From NCBI GenBank assembly GCA_003139095.1, contig PLHW01000029.1, forward strand, positions 17,549 to 81,548: a DNA stretch of 64,000 bases. Reading direction: 5' to 3'. The position numbers and the translations under genes were made by a program. How positions within the stretch are numbered: position 1 is the stretch's first letter; each line of letters starts with the position of its first letter. Source of the stretch: Acidobacteriaceae bacterium. GTDB lineage: Bacteria; Acidobacteriota; Terriglobia; Terriglobales; Acidobacteriaceae. Shown one piece after another: positions 59,778 through 64,000 of this stretch. The notes beneath the pieces were generated by a model, which was not told where the DNA came from, did no database searches, and saw nothing but the letters and a program-made list of their open reading frames with translations.

Positions 59778-61166
59778 ATGTTGACCCAGGAACAAGCCGT
59801 CGAACTTTTCAGTCGCATTCGCCGCCTCTCCTCGGCTGACGAAGTCGAAGTGCTTTTCAGCGGCGCGCGTTTCGCGCTCACGCGGTTTGCGAACAATGCC
59901 ATCCACCAGAACGTGGAAGACGAAAACTGCATCGCCTCCATTCGCACGAATTTCGATGGCCGCAGCGCGCGGGCCGCGGTGAACCAGTTTGACGATGCGA
60001 CCCTGAAGCGCGCCGTCGAAACTTCCGAAAAGTTCGCGCGCGTGCAGGAAAAAGACCCCGATCTTTTGCCGATGCCGACTCCCGAAGAGGCGGCCATTGC
60101 GAGCGATCGCGACCGCCCAGCACGGTTTCTTGAAGAAACCGCCGCGATCACTCCCGCCGAGCGCGCCGAATCCGTTCGCCAAATCGTAGCCCTCGCGGAC
60201 CGGCACAAGCTGACGACCGCGGGAATTTATTCGACCGCGCAGTCGCTCGAAAGCGTTTTCAACTCGCGCGGCCTGGCCGAGTGGCACACGCAAACCTTGG
60301 CTGAGATCTCGATCACCATGCTGGCCGGCGATTCCTCCGGTTGGCAAAAGCTCAATTCACCGGATGTGCGAAAACTCAACCCGCTCCAACTCGCCGAGAC
60401 CGCGGCCCGCAAGGCGGTCGACTCGACGCACCCGCGCGAACTGCCTCCCGGCAAGTACACGGTAATTCTCGAACCGTCCGCCGCGCTCGACATCGTCGGC
60501 TTCATGTTCTGGGATTTCGGCGGCACTGCGATCCTCGACCAGCGTTCTTTTCTGAACGACCGCATCGGCATAAAGCTCTTCGGCGACAACATCAATATCT
60601 GGGACGACGCCTCGCATCCGCTCCAGGCCGGTTCTCCCTTCGACGGCGAGGGCATGCGCCGCCGCCGCGTGCAATTGGTCGAAAATGGAATTGTGAAACG
60701 TGTCGTTTACGCCCGCGGCACGGTCGCGAAGATGAAGCGGTCCGAGTTCGCCAATAAAATAGGACCGATCGAAGCGACCGGCCACGGTTTCCCTCTGCCC
60801 AATGAGATTGGAGAAATGCCGCTCAACATCGTGGTCGGCGGCTCGGACCGCCCGCGGACGATTGACCAGATGATCGCATCGACCGAGCGCGGCCTGCTCG
60901 TGACGCGCCTCTGGTACATCCGCGAAGTCGACCCCTACGAGAAAATTCTCACGGGAATGACCCGCGATGGAACCTTCCTCATCGAAAACGGCCGGCTAAA
61001 AAACGGCGTCCGTAATTTCCGCTTCAACCAAAGCCTGATCTCCATGCTATCGAACGTGGAAGCACTCGGCGCGCCAGTCCGCGCCTGCGGAGAAGAATCG
61101 TTCGACATGGTTGTGCCGCCGATGAAAGTAAGAGAGTTCAACTTCACCGAGGTGACAAAGTTCTAA
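59778..61166 (+). CDS. tldE: TldE/PmbA-family protease subunit
   Basis: A 462-residue TldE/PmbA, which lacks the zinc motif and builds the unfolded-peptide channel with TldD. Landmarks are RFANNAIHQNVEDENCIASI, SVFNSRGLAEWHTQTLAEIS, LPPGKYTVILEPSAALDIVG, DDASHPLQAGSPFDGEGMRR and IDQMIASTERGLLVTRLWYI. The ATG at 59778 begins TQEQAVELFSRIRRLSSADE, matching the family's start. Pairing with tldD immediately upstream supports a functional heterodimer. Confidence 0.92.
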   Translation: MLTQEQAVELFSRIRRLSSADEVEVLFSGARFALTRFANNAIHQNVEDENCIASIRTNFDGRSARAAVNQFDDATLKRAVETSEKFARVQEKDPDLLPMPTPEEAAIASDRDRPARFLEETAAITPAERAESVRQIVALADRHKLTTAGIYSTAQSLESVFNSRGLAEWHTQTLAEISITMLAGDSSGWQKLNSPDVRKLNPLQLAETAARKAVDSTHPRELPPGKYTVILEPSAALDIVGFMFWDFGGTAILDQRSFLNDRIGIKLFGDNINIWDDASHPLQAGSPFDGEGMRRRRVQLVENGIVKRVVYARGTVAKMKRSEFANKIGPIEATGHGFPLPNEIGEMPLNIVVGGSDRPRTIDQMIASTERGLLVTRLWYIREVDPYEKILTGMTRDGTFLIENGRLKNGVRNFRFNQSLISMLSNVEALGAPVRACGEESFDMVVPPMKVREFNFTEVTKF

Positions 61167-61185
61167 CAAGAATCACTTCTGAGTT

Positions 61186-61731
61186 ATGACGCCCACGCTC
61201 GAAACAAATCGCCTCTGCCTTCAACCGCTCGAACTCGCCGACGCCGCGCAGATCCAGATGCTCTTTCCGCATTGGGAGATAGTGCGCTTCCTCGCCGGCC
61301 GCGTGCCGTGGCCCTATCCTTCCGACGGCGCCGAGACCTACATTCGTACCATGGCTCTGCCCGCCATCGAGCGCGGCGATGAGTGGCATTGGACGCTGCG
61401 GCTGAAGTCCGAGCCCGCGCAAATCGTCGGCTGCATCAACCTGATGAAAGCCGAGTACCACAACCGCGGCTTTTGGTTAGGCTTGCCGTGGCAAGGCCAG
61501 GGCTTGATGAGCGAAGCGTGTGACGCCGTCACCGATTATTGGTTCGACAAATTGAAGTTCCCGGTCCTGCGAGTTCCCAAGGCGATCGAAAACCCCGCCT
61601 CGCGCCGCATCTCGGTCCGCCAGGGAATGCGCGTCATCGCCACCGAAGAGCGGCAATTTGTTTCCGGAAAATTGCCCGCCGAAATCTGGGAACTCACCGC
61701 CGACGAATGGCGCTCCCGTAAGTTCCGTTAG
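61186..61731 (+). CDS. GNAT-family N-acetyltransferase
   Basis: A 181-residue RimJ/RimL-type GNAT. It opens TPTLETNRLCLQPLELADAA. The acetyl-CoA loop region is FWLGLPWQGQGLMSEACDAV, with the conserved Gln-Gly-x-Gly-type turn, and the next block is IENPASRRISVRQGMRVIAT, the Asn/Ser-Arg turn after motif A. Substrate is unknown: a ribosomal protein N terminus or a small amine is typical for this branch. It starts 19 bp after tldE and may be in the same transcript. Confidence 0.88.
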   Translation: MTPTLETNRLCLQPLELADAAQIQMLFPHWEIVRFLAGRVPWPYPSDGAETYIRTMALPAIERGDEWHWTLRLKSEPAQIVGCINLMKAEYHNRGFWLGLPWQGQGLMSEACDAVTDYWFDKLKFPVLRVPKAIENPASRRISVRQGMRVIATEERQFVSGKLPAEIWELTADEWRSRKFR

Positions 61732-61911
61732 TCTCATCCTGGAAGGTCCTCCACGTCCCTAAGTCCCTGTACCACCGACACTTCCTCACCTATGTTTCAT
61801 GACCTACGTAACCTTTGCACGGTGGATACCGGGGTGTAATCTCGGCCTGAACTTATAAAAGGCGTGCGCGTACACCGCGCGCCGAGAGCCGAAAGGGATC
61901 TCCTCCGAACA

Positions 61912-62271
61912 GTGTCGGAACCCGGCAAACAATCCGTGACCGAAGCACCGAAAACTCCGAAGGGCTACGCCGGCGTGCAGGGCGCGGCTCGTTTTCCCAT
62001 CAAGCTCCCCGTCGCTTTGAAATCGGATGGAGGCGAACAAACCATCGTGACAGAAAACATTTCCGCCAACGGTGTTCTTTTCCGGATGGACGCCGATGTT
62101 CCCATTGGGTCCGCTGTAGATTTCACCATCTCCCTGCCCGCCGATGTCGTGGGCGGGGAATCGGACGTTCGCGTCGACTGCCGCGGCCGGGTCATCCGCA
62201 GCTTTCAGGAAGCCGAAGGCCGTCGCGGCGTGGGCGTGGTCATCGATGAGTACAAATTCGAACGCGCCTAG
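61912..62271 (+). CDS. PilZ domain protein
   Basis: A protein of about 119 residues with one PilZ domain, the c-di-GMP receptor fold. ARFPIKLPVAL stands at the first motif and NISANGVLFRM is the (D/N)-x-S-x-x-G motif. The usual second Arg of R-x3-R is replaced by Lys (RFPIK), which may weaken c-di-GMP binding. The frame opens at a GTG at 61864. The GTG at 61912 (SEPGKQSVTEAPKTPKGYAG) is used because the upstream part is basic and unlike the domain, but the start is uncertain. It lies 140 bp upstream of the third LuxR-type regulator. Confidence 0.78.
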   Translation: MSEPGKQSVTEAPKTPKGYAGVQGAARFPIKLPVALKSDGGEQTIVTENISANGVLFRMDADVPIGSAVDFTISLPADVVGGESDVRVDCRGRVIRSFQEAEGRRGVGVVIDEYKFERA

Positions 62272-62411
62272 CGCATTACCGGCGAGGTTCGTCGCCCCAG
62301 TGTGGTCCACCGAGTAGGCAGCACACAGTGAGCAAACGGAGCGAGTAGCCGGAAAAGTGAGTAGCAAACCGTAGGTCGCGAAACAGGCGGGAAAGAGGTC
62401 AGGAAGAACGG

Positions 62412-63236
62412 ATGGCGAGCACATCGACTAGCGTTGCGGTTCCCGAAGGCATTCTGCCTGAGGACAGCAAAGGCACGATCCGTGTCATCGTGGCAGATTC
62501 GCAAGCCATTTTCCGCGCCGGGCTGCGCAAGATCTTCGCCCTCGAAGACGACATCCGCGTCGTCGGCCAGGCCGAGACCGTCGCCCAGACTCTCATCGCT
62601 CTCCAGAAATTTTCCGCTGACATCGTAATTTTTGAGGCGGCGCTCACCCCCAACCCGCCCGATACCGTTTCGGAGATCCTCCGTCAAAACACCAGTTGCC
62701 GCCTGGTCGTTGTGCTTCAGGAACCGGATCAGGAAATGACGCTGGAACTTTTTCGCCGCGGCTCTCACGCCGTCGTCTCGCGCGAGGTTGAGCCGGAAAT
62801 GCTCGTCGATTGCCTGCGCAAAGTTTCGCAAGGCGAACCCTGGCTCGAAGCGCGCGCCGTCGGCTGGGTGCTCGAGGCCTATCGGTCGCAGAGCGTTCGT
62901 CCCTCCGGGTCGCGTCCCAAAGTGCAACTCACTCCCAAAGAATCGCTCATCGTCTCCTGCGTCACGCAGGGCATGAAGAACAAGGAAATCGCGGTCCGCG
63001 TCGGCACCACGGAACAGGTCGTCAAGAATTATCTGCGCAAGGTCTACGACAAACTCGGCGTCGCCGATCGTCTCGAACTCGCTCTCTACTGCCTCAACCA
63101 TCGTGTCGCCCCAAAGGATTCCGCCAAAGATGCCGCTCCGGGTGCTCCTTCGCCCGCCCAGGCTCCCGCACCCCAGGTGGCCGACTCCGTCCCCACCGCC
63201 AACGCCACCGCAGCCGCCTCCGGATCACGCCCTTAG
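62412..63236 (+). CDS. LuxR/NarL-type regulator with degenerate receiver
   Basis: A 274-residue regulator. The receiver-like domain covers about residues 22-140 and the LuxR helix-turn-helix about 168-235 (LTPKESLIVSCVTQGMKNKE, then VGTTEQVVKNYLRKVYDKLG). A Pro/Ala-rich tail of about 35 residues follows. At the phospho-acceptor position the sequence is SADIVIFEAALTP, with Glu75 replacing Asp. The conserved Lys position in RGSHAVVSREVEP is Arg124. A Glu there can mimic a permanently phosphorylated state. It has AGGAAGAACGG before the ATG. The neighbours are the PilZ protein and bacterioferritin. Confidence 0.85.
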   Translation: MASTSTSVAVPEGILPEDSKGTIRVIVADSQAIFRAGLRKIFALEDDIRVVGQAETVAQTLIALQKFSADIVIFEAALTPNPPDTVSEILRQNTSCRLVVVLQEPDQEMTLELFRRGSHAVVSREVEPEMLVDCLRKVSQGEPWLEARAVGWVLEAYRSQSVRPSGSRPKVQLTPKESLIVSCVTQGMKNKEIAVRVGTTEQVVKNYLRKVYDKLGVADRLELALYCLNHRVAPKDSAKDAAPGAPSPAQAPAPQVADSVPTANATAAASGSRP

Positions 63237-63368
63237 TTCGCTTCTTCTAGTACAATTCTCAGTCTGAACCAATTACCCGCAATTCGCATCGTCGGGCACG
63301 GTTTCGACGCTTGCTGCTAACTTCAAAGTCCGTTCCTTAAGTCCGCGGGAACTTCGTGAGGTCACATC

Positions 63369-63851
63369 ATGAAAGGCGACGCCAAGATCATCGCGATTCT
63401 GAATGAGGTTCTAAAGGCCGAATTGACAGCCATCAACCAGTATTTCCTCCACGCCGAAATGTGCGAGAACTGGGGCTACCAGCGAATGGCCAAGCACACG
63501 CGCAAAGAATCCATCGAAGAGATGCAGCATGCCGAAAAGTGCATGGAGCGGATACTCCTCCTCGACGGCACTCCCAATATGACCGATTACTTCAAAATCA
63601 ACATCGGCCAGACCGTCAAGCAGCAGTTGCAAAACGATCTCGACCTCGAATACGCCGCCGTTAAGCGCTTGAACGAGGGCATCAAAGCCGCCGTCGCCGC
63701 AGGAGACAACGGCTCGCGCGAGTTGATGGAGAAAATTCTGCTTGACGAAGAGCACCACATCGACTGGCTCGAAGGCCAGCTCCACATGATCAAGGAGATG
63801 ACCTACGAAAACTACCTCGCCCAGCAGCTCGGCGAAGGCGAAGAAAGCTAG
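63369..63851 (+). CDS. bfr: Bacterioferritin (heme-binding)
   Basis: A 160-residue bacterioferritin that stores iron in a 24-mer shell. All di-iron ferroxidase ligands are present at the E. coli positions: Glu18, Glu51, His54, Glu94, Glu127 and His130. The heme-iron ligand Met52 is also present (EEMQHAEKCM), so the shell probably carries heme between subunit pairs. No Bfd ferredoxin gene is visible in the window. A GAGGT ribosome site precedes the ATG at 63369, and a GC-rich hairpin follows the gene. Confidence 0.95.
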   Translation: MKGDAKIIAILNEVLKAELTAINQYFLHAEMCENWGYQRMAKHTRKESIEEMQHAEKCMERILLLDGTPNMTDYFKINIGQTVKQQLQNDLDLEYAAVKRLNEGIKAAVAAGDNGSRELMEKILLDEEHHIDWLEGQLHMIKEMTYENYLAQQLGEGEES

Positions 63852-63884
63852 CAGCCGCAGCGCTGGCGCGCCGGCCGGCGGTCG

Positions 63885-63911
63885 CGAGGGCGGCTCGCCC
63901 TCGCTTCTCTT
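63885..63911 (+). terminator. Possible intrinsic terminator after bfr
   Basis: GCGAGG (63885-63890) pairs with CCTCGC (63899-63904). Two further pairs lie inside with one bulged G, and a T-rich TTCTCTT follows at 63905-63911. It lies 34 bp after the bfr stop. The stem is GC-rich but the T-tract is broken by C residues, so strength is uncertain. Confidence 0.45.
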
Positions 63912-63982
63912 GCAGACAAAATCGAAACCGCGGAAACGGTCTGCTGCTAAAATCAGACAGCAGCCGCTTAGCGCGGCGCGCC

Positions 63983-64000
63983 GGAGAGATGGCCGAGTGG
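63983..64000 (+). tRNA. tRNA-Ser, 5' end
   Basis: GGAGAGATGGCCGAGTGG at the right edge matches the 5' acceptor strand and D-arm of bacterial class II tRNAs, most often tRNA-Ser. The anticodon lies outside the window, so the isoacceptor is unknown and tRNA-Leu is less likely. A TAAAAT (63948-63953) 29 bp upstream could be its minus-10 element. Confidence 0.7.

Noticed and set aside
1..64000. CRISPR arrays, insertion sequences, integrases or prophage genes
   Set aside because: No regularly spaced direct repeats, transposase or phage structural motifs were found on either strand.

Overview
The window looks like about 64 kb of chromosome from a high-GC, diderm, free-living bacterium, most likely an Acidobacteriota (Koribacter/Sulfotelmatobacter-like). 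Supporting signs: outer-membrane biogenesis genes (lpxD, an LpxL-type acyltransferase, lnt, a Wza-type exporter), large secreted beta-propeller and FG-GAP proteins, many short lineage-type hypotheticals, and GC-rich codons. The lineage is inferred from gene content; no marker rRNA is present. There is no phage, IS element, integrase or CRISPR array, so most of the window is ordinary chromosome. The accessory part is the exopolysaccharide (EPS) block.

Layout. 1-2012 (minus): rpiA 5' part, a DUF202 and a DUF302 protein, an agmatinase-family enzyme. 2177-4678 (plus): 2-oxoglutarate dehydrogenase E1. 4712-7083 (minus): a MazF/MazE toxin-antitoxin pair, a small coiled-coil protein and a GAF/zinc-ribbon tail-anchored protein. 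7290-10647 (minus): phosphate regulation (phoU, phoR, phoB). Then tsaD, cca, a membrane protein, two secreted Asp-box (BNR) proteins with a DinB remnant between them, rfbD, a small membrane protein and a LuxR-type regulator.

22041-33892 (plus) is the EPS cluster: Wza-like exporter, Wzc/GumC-like co-polymerase, a CpsD-like protein that lacks its ATPase motifs, a WbaP/WcaJ-type initiating transferase, a Wzy/ligase-like membrane protein, a GT4, a protein fusing two GT4 domains, rfbB and rfbA. With rfbD at 19560 these would supply dTDP-rhamnose, apart from rmlC, which is not in the window. The divergent LuxR regulator and the 345-bp gap before the exporter (three ATACTTTC boxes plus palindromes) look like its control region.

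33899-43161 (mostly minus): FG-GAP/Ig secreted protein, a MobB-like P-loop protein, lpxD, lpxL-like, a HEAT protein, a SYLF protein, a GT39-like mannosyltransferase and a second LuxR regulator. 43275-51578: a pilin-like secreted protein, an APC transporter with a stress-protein tail, lnt, prfB (with its programmed frameshift), an HD hydrolase, a helical-repeat hypothetical and a CoA-binding protein. 51600-63851: hypotheticals, a SufT/PaaD-like protein, a P1 peptidase, a DinB/YfiT enzyme, a degenerate cyclase-family protein, mrdA (PBP2), the tldD/tldE pair, a GNAT, a PilZ protein, a third LuxR regulator and heme bacterioferritin. The window ends in the 5' end of a tRNA-Ser.

The most interesting points are: three separate LuxR-type regulators whose receiver domains have all lost the phospho-acceptor Asp; the EPS control region; the apparently dead BY-kinase-like partner inside the EPS operon; a cyclase-fold protein without its metal ligands; and a repeat family shared by two unrelated intergenic sites.
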